A stretch of 64,000 bases of DNA from Luteitalea sp. (GTDB lineage: Bacteria > Acidobacteriota > Vicinamibacteria > Vicinamibacterales > Vicinamibacteraceae): positions 45,172 to 109,171 of the forward strand of contig WHTZ01000014.1 in NCBI GenBank assembly GCA_009377495.1. Reading direction: 5' to 3'. The translations under genes and the position numbers were made by a program. Numbering within the stretch: position 1 is the first letter of the stretch; the number at the start of each line of letters is the position of its first letter. Of this stretch, positions 49,470-59,337 are shown in pieces. The notes under the pieces are model-generated. The model was given only the letters and a program-made list of their open reading frames with translations. It was not told the origin of the DNA and made no database searches.

Positions 49470-50099
49470 ATGCCGAATGACCCGTGTCACGTGATCCCCC
49501 GACGTGAGGCCTTGCGCCGCGCGGCCTACCTGCTGGGCAGTGCCATTTCAGCCCCGACCATCGACGGTGTGCTGGCGGGCTGCCAGGCCCCTCGGAAGCC
49601 GAGAGATGGCGTGCTCCCGGGAACCGGCGCGGCTTCACGGACGCTTTCGGCGGATCAGCGCGAGATGGTGCTTGCCATGGGCGAGATCATTCTGCCGGAG
49701 ACGGACACGCCTGGCGCCCGTGCGGCGGCCGTCGACGAGTTCATCGACGCCATGCTCACCGACTTCTACCCCACTGAAAGACGCGATCACTTCCTGGCCG
49801 GGCTCGATCGGGTGGATGCTCGTGCGCGGCGAGCCTTCGGCAACGGCGTGACCAAGCTGTCGCCAGAGCAGCAGCTCGAGCTGGTGACCACGCTGAATCG
49901 GGAGACCTTTCAGCCGGGGAATGGCGCGCGCGCGCAGCCGCAAGAAGGAGAGCAGTCGTTCTTCCGCACGTTCAAAGAGTTGGTCCTCGTAGGCTACTAC
50001 ACGTCCGAAGTGGGAGCGACCGAGGAGCTGCGCGTGAATCCGATGGGGCCTTGGCGAGCGGACATCCCGTACGCAGAGGTGGGGCGAGCCTGGTCATGA
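49470..50099 (+). CDS. Gluconate 2-dehydrogenase subunit 3-like, Tat-exported
   Basis: A 209-residue protein. The N-terminus has IPRREALRRAAYLLGSAISAP and then DGVLAGC, which reads as a Tat signal with a lipobox-like Cys, so it may be a lipoprotein. The subunit 3 pattern follows: LSADQREMVLAMGEIILPETDTPGARAAAVDEFIDAM and FFRTFKELVLVGYYTSEVG. Its stop overlaps the start of the GMC gene by 4 bp (ATGA at 50096-50099), so the two subunits are made together. Its order is opposite to that of the pair at 24-27 kb. Confidence 0.9.
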   Translation: MPNDPCHVIPRREALRRAAYLLGSAISAPTIDGVLAGCQAPRKPRDGVLPGTGAASRTLSADQREMVLAMGEIILPETDTPGARAAAVDEFIDAMLTDFYPTERRDHFLAGLDRVDARARRAFGNGVTKLSPEQQLELVTTLNRETFQPGNGARAQPQEGEQSFFRTFKELVLVGYYTSEVGATEELRVNPMGPWRADIPYAEVGRAWS

Positions 50100-51799
50100 G
50101 CACCCGCAACCACTACGACGCCATCGTCGTCGGATCCGGGATCAGTGGCGGCTGGGCTGCCAAGGAGCTGACCGAGAAAGGGCTGAAGACGCTGGTGCTC
50201 GAGCGCTGCCGCAACCAGGAGCACGGCGACTACCCCACGGAGCACCAACCCTCTTGGGCGTTCCCGCTGCGCGAGCGTAAGCTCACGCCTGCGCAGGCCC
50301 CGGATCACCCGACGCAGGCACACACACCCAGCTTCCGCGAGGCGACCAAACACTTCTACCTCAAAGATGCCGAGAACCCTTACGTGCAGAGGAAGCCGTT
50401 CCTCTGGGTGCAGGGCAATCAGGTCGGCGGCCGATCGCTGATGTGGGGCCGGCAATGCTATCGCTGGAGCGACCTGGACTTCGAGGCCAACCTGAACGAC
50501 GGGCACGGCGTGGACTGGCCGATTCGCTACGCTGACATCGCCCCTTGGTACTCATACGTCGAAAAGTTCGTGGGAATCAGCGGGGAGAGGCTGGGGCTCC
50601 CGCACCTTCCGGACGGCGAGTTCCAGCCGCCGATGGAGTTGAACGCGGGCGAGAAATGGGTCAGGGCGCGGCTCGCGCAGGCGTATCCCGACCGAACGCT
50701 CACCATCGGTCGCACGGCCGTGCTGACGCAGGCGATCGGCGACCGCCTGCCTTGTCATTACTGCGGTCCTTGCTTCCGCGGCTGCTCGACGGGCAGCTAT
50801 TTCTCCAGCCAGGCGTCGACGCTGCCGGCTGCACGCAAGACGGGCAACCTGGCGCTGCGCCCGTACAGCCTGGTGCACTCGGTGATCTACGACGAGCAGC
50901 GAGACCGGGCTACTGGCGTGCGCGTTGTGGATACCGAGACTGGCAAGACGTATGAGCTCTACGCGGGCGTGATCTTTCTCTGTGCCTCCACGCTGGCAAC
51001 GGCCCGGGTGCTCCTCAACAGCAAGAGCCGACGCCACCCCAACGGGCTGGGCGGGAGCAGCGGAGCGCTCGGGCGCTATCTGATGGACCATCACTTACGG
51101 CTGGGCGCAAGCGGCGAGATTCCGGGACTCCTGGACCGCTTTTACCAAGGCAATCGACCCAACGGTGCCTACCTGCCTCGTTTCCGAAATCTCGAGGGTC
51201 CCGATTCGGACAGGCTCCGCTTCGGACGCGGCTACGGCTATCAGGGAGGAGCGGACCGGGCGGGGTGGAGCCGCGGCTCGGAACGGCCCGAGATCGGCGC
51301 AGAGCTAAAGCGCGTACTCCGCGATCCTGGCCCCTGGCATGTCTCGCTCAGCGGCTTCGGTGAGTGCCTGCCGAGGGAGGACAACTACGTCGAGCTCGCG
51401 GAGGAGACGGATCCGTGGGGGATCCCGGTGCTGCGCATCCACGCCTCGTGGGGTGAGAACGAGCTGGCCATGCGCGAGGACATCACGATCCAGGCAGCGG
51501 AGATGCTCGAGGCCGTTGGGTGTCGCAACGTGCGGACTCACGATCGGCTCGAGGAGGACGTCATGACCGCGATGCCGGGCGCGGCCATCCACGAGATGGG
51601 AACCGCGCGCATGGGCCGAGACGCGAAAACGAGCGTGTTGAACGGCCACAATCAGGTCTGGGAGGCGCCGAACGTGTTCGTCACCGACGGGGCATGCATG
51701 ACCAGCTCCTCGTGCGTGAACCCCAGTATCACTTACATGGCCCTGACGGCGCGCGCCGTCGACCACGCCGTCAACGAGCTGAAGCGGAAGAATCTATAG
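50096..51799 (+). CDS. GMC-family FAD oxidoreductase
   Basis: A 567-residue flavoprotein with YDAIVVGSGISGGWAAKEL at the start, NQVGGRSLMWGRQCYRW, the cysteine cluster CHYCGPCFRGC near residue 220, and a C-terminal FVTDGACMTSSSCVNPSITYMALTARAVDH. It is paired with the Tat-signal subunit 3 gene and would be a periplasmic sugar or polyol dehydrogenase. The start at 50096 is set by the 4-bp coupling. It precedes a TonB receptor and a sugar-acid dehydratase gene, so it may oxidise the imported sugar to its lactone or keto form. Confidence 0.93.
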   Translation: MSTRNHYDAIVVGSGISGGWAAKELTEKGLKTLVLERCRNQEHGDYPTEHQPSWAFPLRERKLTPAQAPDHPTQAHTPSFREATKHFYLKDAENPYVQRKPFLWVQGNQVGGRSLMWGRQCYRWSDLDFEANLNDGHGVDWPIRYADIAPWYSYVEKFVGISGERLGLPHLPDGEFQPPMELNAGEKWVRARLAQAYPDRTLTIGRTAVLTQAIGDRLPCHYCGPCFRGCSTGSYFSSQASTLPAARKTGNLALRPYSLVHSVIYDEQRDRATGVRVVDTETGKTYELYAGVIFLCASTLATARVLLNSKSRRHPNGLGGSSGALGRYLMDHHLRLGASGEIPGLLDRFYQGNRPNGAYLPRFRNLEGPDSDRLRFGRGYGYQGGADRAGWSRGSERPEIGAELKRVLRDPGPWHVSLSGFGECLPREDNYVELAEETDPWGIPVLRIHASWGENELAMREDITIQAAEMLEAVGCRNVRTHDRLEEDVMTAMPGAAIHEMGTARMGRDAKTSVLNGHNQVWEAPNVFVTDGACMTSSSCVNPSITYMALTARAVDHAVNELKRKNL

Positions 51800-51872
51800 G
51801 CCCGAGCGCGTGGGCTGGCGGACGTCGACGACGCCCATCGTCCTCTTTCCTTGGCGGATCCGGTGATATCTA

Positions 51873-51883
51873 GTATCTAATCT
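51873..51883. promoter_or_regulatory. GntR-1 motif candidate upstream of TonB receptor
   Basis: GTATCTAATCT agrees with GTATCTGATAC (41395-41405) at 9 of 11 positions and lies 77 bp before the receptor start. Confidence 0.35.
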
Positions 51884-51959
51884 ATCCAAGAGCAGAACAA
51901 GTTGAGCCGCCAAGTGGCCGAACTTCTGAGGGATGCTCACACAGCGGAGGGGGTAGCAC

Positions 51960-54900
51960 GTGGACAAAAGGTACTTCGTGGGACGAACCTCGGTCACCTT
52001 GATACTCGCCGCCATCATCGCGTCTCTGAGCAACACGCTCCTGCTCGCACAAGCAACGGGAGGCATTATCGGCACGATCGTCGATGAGACAGGCGCCGCG
52101 CTTCCCGGAGCCGATGTGGTCGCTCACAACACTGGCACGGGCGCTGACATTTCGACGGTCACTGCCACTGATGGAACGTTTCGGATGCCGGAGGTGCCCA
52201 TTGGCGTCTACTCTGTCACGGCTCGGCTTTCAGGCTTTCAGACCCTGGTCCGCCAGAACATCGAGGTGCTGACGGGTCGCACCGTGGATCTCAGGCTGGC
52301 GCTCAAAGTCGGGGAGATCGCAGACGAGATTGCGGTGGTCGCTCCGACCCCGACGGTGCAAACTAGCTCCGCTGAAGTCCAGGAAACCATTGACAGCCGG
52401 GCCATGCGCGACCTGCCGTTGAACGGGCGTAATCCCTTGCAACTGGTGGTGCTGACACCGGGTGCTGATTTCACAAACGCCGGACAGTTCAATACTCCCG
52501 AGAACGGAGGCTTTGGCCCAAGCCCCGGAATCAGTGTGAACGGCTTACACGCCACCGACAACAACTATCAGATCGATGGCGGCTCTTTCAACGACACGGC
52601 CACCAACGCTGCGCCGCAGCTCCCCAATCCAGACGCCCTCCAGGAATTTACGGTCAAGAGCTCGAACTACAGTGCCCAGTACTCCCGCGCCGGCGGGGTG
52701 GTGCAATTTTCGACCCGCTCGGGAACAAACGATCTCCACGGAAGTCTCTTCGAATTCCATCGGAACGACGCGTTGGACGCCACACCGTTCTTCGCTGATG
52801 ACAAGCAGAAGTTTCTTCGCAATCAGTGGGGCGGAACCGTCGGCGGGCCACTCGTCAAGAACAGGACCTTCTATTTCGGGTCGCTTGAATTCACCAGGCG
52901 GCGGGGAAGTCCGGACATCAAGAGACTCACGGTGCCGAGCGTTGCGGCGCGAATGGGCGACCTTTCGGCGCGCGATACCGTCGTCGTGGATCCGTTGACA
53001 GGTGAGCCCTTCTCGGGAAATCGGATCCCCCCAGAGCGCATCCACGCGATCAGCGCCGAATTGCTCGAGCTGTACCCGGTGGCTCCAGATGGCACGGACA
53101 CGGTCTTTCAACCTCTACAGACCGACCGTGACGAAGACCAGCTCTTGGTCCGACTCGACCACCGCATCAGTGACGCCCACCAGATCAACGGGCGCTGGTT
53201 CCACGGGACCGTGGATGCGCAACGAGATACAGGATCACCGACTGGAATATTGGGCCGGCCCTCTTTCGATAACGATTTCCTGGGGATCGACTATAACTAC
53301 ATTCTGAGTCCGTCTCTGACATTCACGGGCTCCTTCAGCTATTCGCGAACAGAGACGACGCTGTCCCCGGAGACGCCTGTCACGTTACAGGAGGTTGGTG
53401 TCGAGGTTCCCCTGGCTTCAGAATTGACACCGCGCGAAATGCGCATCAACCCGACGGGATTCTCCAACCTGTTCTCAGGCGGACTGTTGAATTTCATTCC
53501 GGAGACCTACGAGTGGCGAGCTCATTTGATGTGGTCACGTGACGACCATCTTCTTCAGTTCGGCCTGGACGTCCAACGAAAAGAGCAGGACTCCTTTGAT
53601 GCGTCCCAGGGATCGGGGCAGTTCTGGTTCAATGGAGATCGTACCAGCTCACCTGATATTCCCAATTCCGGTGATCCCCTTGCTGACCTGTTATTGGGGT
53701 TGCCGAGCGAATTTCGCCAAAGAGGCGCGGCTCCCCAAGCATTCCGCGAGAACAAATTCCATCCGTGGATTCAAGACACATGGAGAATCCACCCGACAGT
53801 CACATTGAATCTGGGATTGCGGTATGAGCCGTGGTTGCCAGCAACCGATAACATCTCGCCTTTGGGAGGGTTCTTGCCCGGGGCGCAGTCGGTTGAATTG
53901 CCGGATGCACCTGAAGGCCTCGTGTTTGCCGGCGCCGGGATTTCCGACCTGCCGGATAGGAGCAAGGTTTTCAAGAACGATTGGAACAATTGGGCGCCCA
54001 GAATTGGGTTCGCATGGGATCCGTTTGCGAATGGGAAGACGGTCGTCAGGGCTGGCTATGGGATTTTCTACCGAGACCCGAACTTCAACCTCCTGAGAGA
54101 CAACACTCAACAACTTCCCTTCACCGCCAAGCTGGTCACGATCTTCGATCCTCCGAGCATTGAAGATCCGTTTGCGGAGATGCCGGAAGGCAGCCCTTTT
54201 CCTTTCGAGCCGGTACCGGTCGGTGAATTAGAGCATTTCGTATTCGAGCGTCCTGTGACCACAGGCGCCGTGGATCCCAACGCGACGCAGAGCCGTGTCC
54301 AGAGCTGGAATCTGACGATAGAGCGGGAGCTCGTCGAGGGGCTGGCACTGTCGATCGGCTACGTTGGGAACCGCGGCATCAACGAGCTGCTTGCCACAGA
54401 AGGGAATCCAGCCGTGTTCGAACCGGGCGCCACCAATGCCAATACCAACGAGCGCCGTGTCTTGCCCGGCATTGCTGATGTGCGTTTCGTCACGCCCGCG
54501 TTTGGAAAGAGTTGGTACGACTCACTGCAGGTGCGAGCTGTTCGGCGCGACACCACCGGCAGAGGTCCCAACATTATCGCGAACTACGTCTACGGCAAGG
54601 CCATCGACATTAGCTCCACAGGGGTCATTGGCACTGGCTCCCCACGTGATCCGTTCAACCCATTTCTAGATCGAGGACGTGCGAACTTCGACGTCACGCA
54701 CAGGGCGAATATTTCCATTAGCTATCCTCTCCCAAGCCTGAATTCTCGAGGCGGACTTGCGGAGAAGCTCCTCAACCACTGGCAGGTGAATGCGATCATC
54801 AACGCTCAGACAGGCACGCCGTTCACGGTGAAGGCGGGGAGCAACAGATCACTATCAGGCGTGAACAGCGACAATGCAGATCTGGTTGGTGACCCGAACG

Positions 54901-55205
54901 TCGAAGACCCAACGATCGAGCGTTATTTCAATACCGAGGCCTTCGTCCTGCCGGCACCTGGCACCACGGGAACGGCCGGTCGGAATAGCTTCGAGGGCCC
55001 CGGTCGCTGGGTGGTCGACTTCTCGGCCTTCAAGAGCGTGTTCATCAGCGGAGTCGAAGCCCAGCTCCGAGTCGAGGCGTTCAATCTCTTCAATCACACC
55101 AACTTCAGCAACCCGGTTAGCAACTTGAGCAACGCCAATTTTGGCGAGATCCAAAATGCGGAAACGCCACGAGTGATCCAGTTAGGCATGAAGATCATCT
55201 TCTAA
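51960..55205 (+). CDS. Oar-like TonB-dependent receptor with carboxypeptidase-like N-terminal domain
   Basis: A 1081-residue outer-membrane protein. After a signal peptide (SVTLILAAIIASLSNTLLLAQ) comes a beta-sandwich regulatory domain, GGIIGTIVDETGAALPGADVVAH to LRLALKVGEIADEIAVVA, then the plug (LPLNGRNPLQLVVLTPGAD, DGGSFNDTATNAAPQLPNPDALQEFTVKSS) and a large barrel ending QLGMKIIF. This build is typical of Acidobacteriota and carries oligosaccharides or similar ligands. GTG start at 51960 with GGAGG upstream. It is followed after 5 bp by the dehydratase gene, so import and catabolism are co-transcribed. Confidence 0.93.
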   Translation: MDKRYFVGRTSVTLILAAIIASLSNTLLLAQATGGIIGTIVDETGAALPGADVVAHNTGTGADISTVTATDGTFRMPEVPIGVYSVTARLSGFQTLVRQNIEVLTGRTVDLRLALKVGEIADEIAVVAPTPTVQTSSAEVQETIDSRAMRDLPLNGRNPLQLVVLTPGADFTNAGQFNTPENGGFGPSPGISVNGLHATDNNYQIDGGSFNDTATNAAPQLPNPDALQEFTVKSSNYSAQYSRAGGVVQFSTRSGTNDLHGSLFEFHRNDALDATPFFADDKQKFLRNQWGGTVGGPLVKNRTFYFGSLEFTRRRGSPDIKRLTVPSVAARMGDLSARDTVVVDPLTGEPFSGNRIPPERIHAISAELLELYPVAPDGTDTVFQPLQTDRDEDQLLVRLDHRISDAHQINGRWFHGTVDAQRDTGSPTGILGRPSFDNDFLGIDYNYILSPSLTFTGSFSYSRTETTLSPETPVTLQEVGVEVPLASELTPREMRINPTGFSNLFSGGLLNFIPETYEWRAHLMWSRDDHLLQFGLDVQRKEQDSFDASQGSGQFWFNGDRTSSPDIPNSGDPLADLLLGLPSEFRQRGAAPQAFRENKFHPWIQDTWRIHPTVTLNLGLRYEPWLPATDNISPLGGFLPGAQSVELPDAPEGLVFAGAGISDLPDRSKVFKNDWNNWAPRIGFAWDPFANGKTVVRAGYGIFYRDPNFNLLRDNTQQLPFTAKLVTIFDPPSIEDPFAEMPEGSPFPFEPVPVGELEHFVFERPVTTGAVDPNATQSRVQSWNLTIERELVEGLALSIGYVGNRGINELLATEGNPAVFEPGATNANTNERRVLPGIADVRFVTPAFGKSWYDSLQVRAVRRDTTGRGPNIIANYVYGKAIDISSTGVIGTGSPRDPFNPFLDRGRANFDVTHRANISISYPLPSLNSRGGLAEKLLNHWQVNAIINAQTGTPFTVKAGSNRSLSGVNSDNADLVGDPNVEDPTIERYFNTEAFVLPAPGTTGTAGRNSFEGPGRWVVDFSAFKSVFISGVEAQLRVEAFNLFNHTNFSNPVSNLSNANFGEIQNAETPRVIQLGMKIIF

Positions 55206-55210
55206 TTTGT

Positions 55211-56935
55211 ATGAAACAACGGTCAGTCGAACGGCTTCGCAGCCAACGCTGGTACGCGCGCGAGGACATGCGCGGCTTCGCGCACCGCCAGCGCATGCAG
55301 CAGATCGGCTATCGGCGCGAAGACTTCATGAACCGGCCCGTGATCGGGATCATCAACACATGGAGCGATCTCAGCCCCTGTCACGCCCACTTGCGTGAAC
55401 GGGCAGACGCGGTGAAACGCGGCATTCTCCAGGCGGGCGGCTGTCCCGTCGAGCTGCCGGCGCTGTCGCTGGGCGAGGTCATGGTCAAGCCCACGACGAT
55501 GATGTATCGCAATCTCCTCGCGCTGGAGACCGAAGAGCTCTTGCGCTCGCATCCCGTCGACGGCGCGGTGCTCCTCGGCGGCTGTGACAAGACGACGCCG
55601 GGCCTCGCTCTGGGTGCCATCAGCATGAACCTGGCGGCGATCTTTCTGCCGGCCGGCCCGATGCTCAGCGGCAACTGGCGTGGCGCAAAGGTTGGCGCCG
55701 GAACCGACACCCGTCGCTATTGGGACGAGCTCCGTGCCGGCCGAATCTCGCCGCAGGACTGGGTCGAGTTCGAGAGCCGGTCGGTACGCTCCTTCGGGAC
55801 GTGCAACACCATGGGCACGGCCTCCACCATGAACAGCGTGATGGAGGCAATGGGCTTGACGCTCCCGGGTGCCAGCGCCATTCCGGCCGTCGACGCCGCT
55901 CACGCGCGCATGGCCGCTGCGGCCGGTGAGCGCATCGTCGCGATGGTTCTCGAAGATCTCCGCCCCTCCGCGATCCTGTGCGAAGGCGCGTTTCGCAACG
56001 GCGTGATAACCGCCGTCGCGCTCGGTGGCTCGACCAACGCCCTGATCCATCTGACTGCGATGGCTCGGCGATGCGGAGTTGCAATCGACGGGAATGCGTT
56101 CGACATCGAGGCGCGCCGGACGCCGGTTATCGCCAACCTCTTCCCGGCCGGCCAATATCTCATGGAGGACTTCTACAACGCCGGCGGGCTTCCCGCTTTG
56201 CTCAGCCGCATCGCCGACCGGCTCGATCTCGCCTGCCGAGCGGTCAATGGCAAGACGCTTGGTGAGAACATCGCGGCTGCCCGGGTGTTCGATGACGACG
56301 TCATCCGGCCGCTGGAGTCCCCGGTGACCACCGAGGTCGCCTATGCGGTCTTGCGCGGCAATCTCGCGCCGGATGGTGCCGTCATGAAGCCGAGCGCGGC
56401 GAGCCGGCACCTCCTTCGGCACGTTGGCCCTGCACTGGTCTTCGACAGCCACAAGGAGCTGAGCGAACGGATTGATGATCCCGCCCTCGACGTGACCCCC
56501 GACACAGTGCTCGTACTACGTGGCGCTGGCCCCGTGGGAGGGCCCGGGATGCCGGAATGGGGGGCCCTTCCAATCCCGCGCAAGCTCCTCGAAGCCGGCG
56601 TGCGCGATATGGTCCGCGTCTCGGACGCACGTATGAGCGGCACGCATTTCGGCACATGCGTTCTACACGTCGCGCCGGAGTCACATGTGGGTGGGCCACT
56701 CGCGCTCATCAGGACCGGCGACCTCATTGCGCTGGACGTTCCCGCCAGATCCATCGAGGTTCGTGTCCGAGACGACGAGCTGGCTCGTCGTCGTGCCGAT
56801 TGGCGGCCGCCCACCCCGCGTTTCCAACGCGGCTACGGCGTCTTGGTCGAACGTCATATCGGCCAGGCCCATACGGGCTGCGACTTCGACTTCCTCGAGG
56901 GCACCGCAACGGTTCCCGAGCCCGAGATCTACTGA
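55211..56935 (+). CDS. IlvD/Edd-family sugar-acid dehydratase
   Basis: A 574-residue Fe-S dehydratase closest in pattern to L-arabinonate/D-xylonate dehydratases: GIINTWSDLSPCHAHLRE (Cys57), LLGGCDKTTP (Cys125), FGTCNTMGTASTMNSVMEAMGL (Cys198), GGSTNALIHLTA, LRGNLAPDGAVMKPSAAS and DARMSGTHFGTCVLHVAPE. These enzymes turn an aldonic acid into a 2-keto-3-deoxy acid. The HpaI-type aldolase at 59.3 kb could cleave the product. The same family supplies the 6-sulfogluconate dehydratase of the sulfo-Entner-Doudoroff route, so that substrate cannot be excluded. It follows the TonB receptor by 5 bp. Confidence 0.92.
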   Translation: MKQRSVERLRSQRWYAREDMRGFAHRQRMQQIGYRREDFMNRPVIGIINTWSDLSPCHAHLRERADAVKRGILQAGGCPVELPALSLGEVMVKPTTMMYRNLLALETEELLRSHPVDGAVLLGGCDKTTPGLALGAISMNLAAIFLPAGPMLSGNWRGAKVGAGTDTRRYWDELRAGRISPQDWVEFESRSVRSFGTCNTMGTASTMNSVMEAMGLTLPGASAIPAVDAAHARMAAAAGERIVAMVLEDLRPSAILCEGAFRNGVITAVALGGSTNALIHLTAMARRCGVAIDGNAFDIEARRTPVIANLFPAGQYLMEDFYNAGGLPALLSRIADRLDLACRAVNGKTLGENIAAARVFDDDVIRPLESPVTTEVAYAVLRGNLAPDGAVMKPSAASRHLLRHVGPALVFDSHKELSERIDDPALDVTPDTVLVLRGAGPVGGPGMPEWGALPIPRKLLEAGVRDMVRVSDARMSGTHFGTCVLHVAPESHVGGPLALIRTGDLIALDVPARSIEVRVRDDELARRRADWRPPTPRFQRGYGVLVERHIGQAHTGCDFDFLEGTATVPEPEIY

Positions 56936-56959
56936 CCCAACGCGGCCGCGCTGTAGCGA

Positions 56960-59176
56960 CTACTGCAACATCAGGACTTGGGTCTTCTTCGATCGGACGC
57001 TCACCTGCACCGTTGCTCGCCCGTCCTTGGCCGTGGACACTGGAAAGGTGGAATGGTCGGGTACGAGGCTCACGGCCTTCGACAACTGTTTCAATTCCAG
57101 CGCGTCCGCCTGAATCGTCAGGTCGACGGAGACCTCGCGCTCTTCGGGGTTGAAGACGGTGAAGTACACCTTCCCGTCGCCATCGGGGCCAAAGCGCTCG
57201 ACCTGCAAGGTCGTGCGACCTTCGATCCACGCATGCGTCACTGGGTGCCAGCCGGCCGAGGAGATGGCTCGCAGCGCGGGGACATACTTGCGTCGTGCGG
57301 CGTTCTCCAATTCCGGTCCGATACGTTCTTGGCCCAGATCGAAGTCTACTGGACGCGCAAGGATGCCGCGAGCCGACAGCGCGTACCCATACAAGAGGGA
57401 GCGCTGCCAGAATTCGTCGATCTTGTCGGGTTGGTCCCAGTCTCGGTATGACCAGGCGATCACGGGCTTCGGACCAGCAGCCGTCCGGTACCAGGAGGCC
57501 TGGTGCGGATCGTGGAGCTTGGACACATCCAGCAGCTCCACGGCGACGATGTCGCTCGGAAACACGTTGTAGACAAAGTTGGGACGGAGCCCATTGGCGA
57601 AGACCAGCTTGTCCGGAAAGGCTTCTCGTAGAGCCTCCAGGCTCTCGTTGAGCGAGAACTGATTGTACAGACATACCTCCTTGCTGGTCGGGTGATAGGA
57701 GAGCGCCCTGTCCGCATACTTGAAATGCTCGCGTCTGAAGTTGAAGTACAGGCCCCAGCCGTACTGCGAGTCATGGAAGATGCCCGCGAGGTCCGGAATG
57801 TGCTCGAGCAAGTGCCGGTAATACTTGAAATGGAACTTGCCGACGGTCATGACGTCCCTGTCGGCGAAGAGATCGGGGTCAGGGTTTGTCGGAAACGTCA
57901 GGGCGTTCTTGTGCCAGTAGACTCGCGGCACGAACACGGGCTTGCGGTTTGGCCCATGCACGACCGACGCTTCGATGATTTCCTTGTGCTCTGGCGGCGT
58001 TTTGTAATTCAGCGCCGGCAGCGTCGTCGCATAGTACATGGGAACATCCGGTTCCCAGGCCTTCATGGCCTTCCAGGCCTCGTCTGGATCCTCGATGAGC
58101 GTCTGGGTCTCGAGAAACACCTGCCGCTGGCCCCAGATGGTGTACGGAAAGGAGAGAATCTTGTGTTCCCGGGCAAAGGGCACGTTGCCCAGGTTTGTGT
58201 ACTCGTCGACGGTCCGGGCCTGCGAGGCTGGCTCGTCGATGAGGTGAAACGCGATGTCCTCAGGGTAGGGATCTTCGGACACGTAGGTCGTCGAGAGACC
58301 ATGCCGCGGTACGCGGTTCGTAAAGTACTGCGGAAAGAACTCGTAATAGCGGCGGAGAACGTCACGAAAGCCCCAGCGCGGCCCGTGAGAGAATGCCATC
58401 ATCTCGAACCGTGTTTCATTGGGAGTCTTGTAGTAAGGCGACGTCCCCACCTTCACCGTGAGCTGCAGGAGGCCCTTGTCGTAGCCGCCGTCGAAGACCA
58501 TCGGGACGTCTGCAGGAACTGCCAATGTCAGTCCCAGCTGCTCTTCGATGGAGCTGATCGCGACAAACGGGAAAGCGGCCAGCTCTCCTGTCAACCGGGT
58601 GCTGTTGGCAGGACCGAGGCCGGCGCTCAATGACTGCTTGTAGACGGACACGGTAGACGTGGTGTCGGGAATGGGAACTCGATCGGTGATGTCTGTCTCC
58701 CAGAGCCATCCGGCTGCATCGACGGGCAAGGCAAACGTGAGATCCAACGCGCGTTCCTTGCCGGTCTCATCGAAAACAGTTCCGACCATGCGGAGGTAGT
58801 CGTCTTCGACCACGTATTCAACGCGGAGTCTGACGCCAAGCTCCGAAACGTCTGCCTCCTGCTCGAGGGAGTCGCCCTTCGACGAGGAGGTCCAGTTCCT
58901 GACGTTGACGGAGCGACCCGCTTGAACGTCGGTCACCGTCCACCCGGACTGTTCTCGCCGGTCTGCGGCGATTGGAACCGGCTTGCCCTCGACGCTCATC
59001 GATTCGACCCGGCCGCGGCCGTCGAACGTCATGGAGAAGCGATTGGTTGTCGTGACCGTCCGTGTGTCCTCGGTCACTTGGGCGGCCGGGAGCGCATCGA
59101 GAGCGCGTGAGCCATGACCGGTGACGAACACTGTCAGCATGCCGAACGAGGCGATCATCGAACAGCGGCGTGTCAT
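56960..59176 (-). CDS. Secreted 738-residue protein, probably a glycoside-hydrolase-like enzyme
   Basis: I do not recognise a specific family. The N-terminus (MTRRCSMIASFGMLTVFVTGHGSRALDALPA) looks like a signal peptide; the start could also be the ATG at 59158. Residues 40-270 are rich in beta strands (FSMTFDGRGRVESMSVEGKPVPI, GLTLAVPADVPMVFDGG), followed by an alpha/beta region with many aromatic and acidic residues (GLSTTYVSEDPYPED, FHDSQYGWGLYFNF, LVFANGLRPNF, VIAWSYRDWDQP), and a C-terminal beta domain. The order sandwich, barrel, beta domain is that of several glycoside hydrolases (GH31- or GH36-like layout). It is transcribed divergently from the aldolase gene with a GntR-2 motif between. 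Confidence 0.6.
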   Translation of the reverse strand: MTRRCSMIASFGMLTVFVTGHGSRALDALPAAQVTEDTRTVTTTNRFSMTFDGRGRVESMSVEGKPVPIAADRREQSGWTVTDVQAGRSVNVRNWTSSSKGDSLEQEADVSELGVRLRVEYVVEDDYLRMVGTVFDETGKERALDLTFALPVDAAGWLWETDITDRVPIPDTTSTVSVYKQSLSAGLGPANSTRLTGELAAFPFVAISSIEEQLGLTLAVPADVPMVFDGGYDKGLLQLTVKVGTSPYYKTPNETRFEMMAFSHGPRWGFRDVLRRYYEFFPQYFTNRVPRHGLSTTYVSEDPYPEDIAFHLIDEPASQARTVDEYTNLGNVPFAREHKILSFPYTIWGQRQVFLETQTLIEDPDEAWKAMKAWEPDVPMYYATTLPALNYKTPPEHKEIIEASVVHGPNRKPVFVPRVYWHKNALTFPTNPDPDLFADRDVMTVGKFHFKYYRHLLEHIPDLAGIFHDSQYGWGLYFNFRREHFKYADRALSYHPTSKEVCLYNQFSLNESLEALREAFPDKLVFANGLRPNFVYNVFPSDIVAVELLDVSKLHDPHQASWYRTAAGPKPVIAWSYRDWDQPDKIDEFWQRSLLYGYALSARGILARPVDFDLGQERIGPELENAARRKYVPALRAISSAGWHPVTHAWIEGRTTLQVERFGPDGDGKVYFTVFNPEEREVSVDLTIQADALELKQLSKAVSLVPDHSTFPVSTAKDGRATVQVSVRSKKTQVLMLQ

Positions 59177-59279
59177 CTGTTATCTCTCCTGTGAGCGGGA
59201 CCAAGCAGCCCAACGTGGGACATGCCAGATGGGCCTCGCCACGCAGGGATCACAACCATCCATCTCGAGTGTGACTATC

Positions 59280-59290
59280 CTATAATATAA
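59280..59290. promoter_or_regulatory. GntR-2 operator candidate
   Basis: CTATAATATAA in the gap between the divergent 738-residue protein and aldolase genes. Its core TATAATATA is identical to the one at 60140-60148 in front of the second GntR gene. Confidence 0.4.
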
Positions 59291-59337
59291 ATTAGACAAT
59301 CGCTGGACTGGCAACACCAGCGCCAGGGGGCTCTCAG

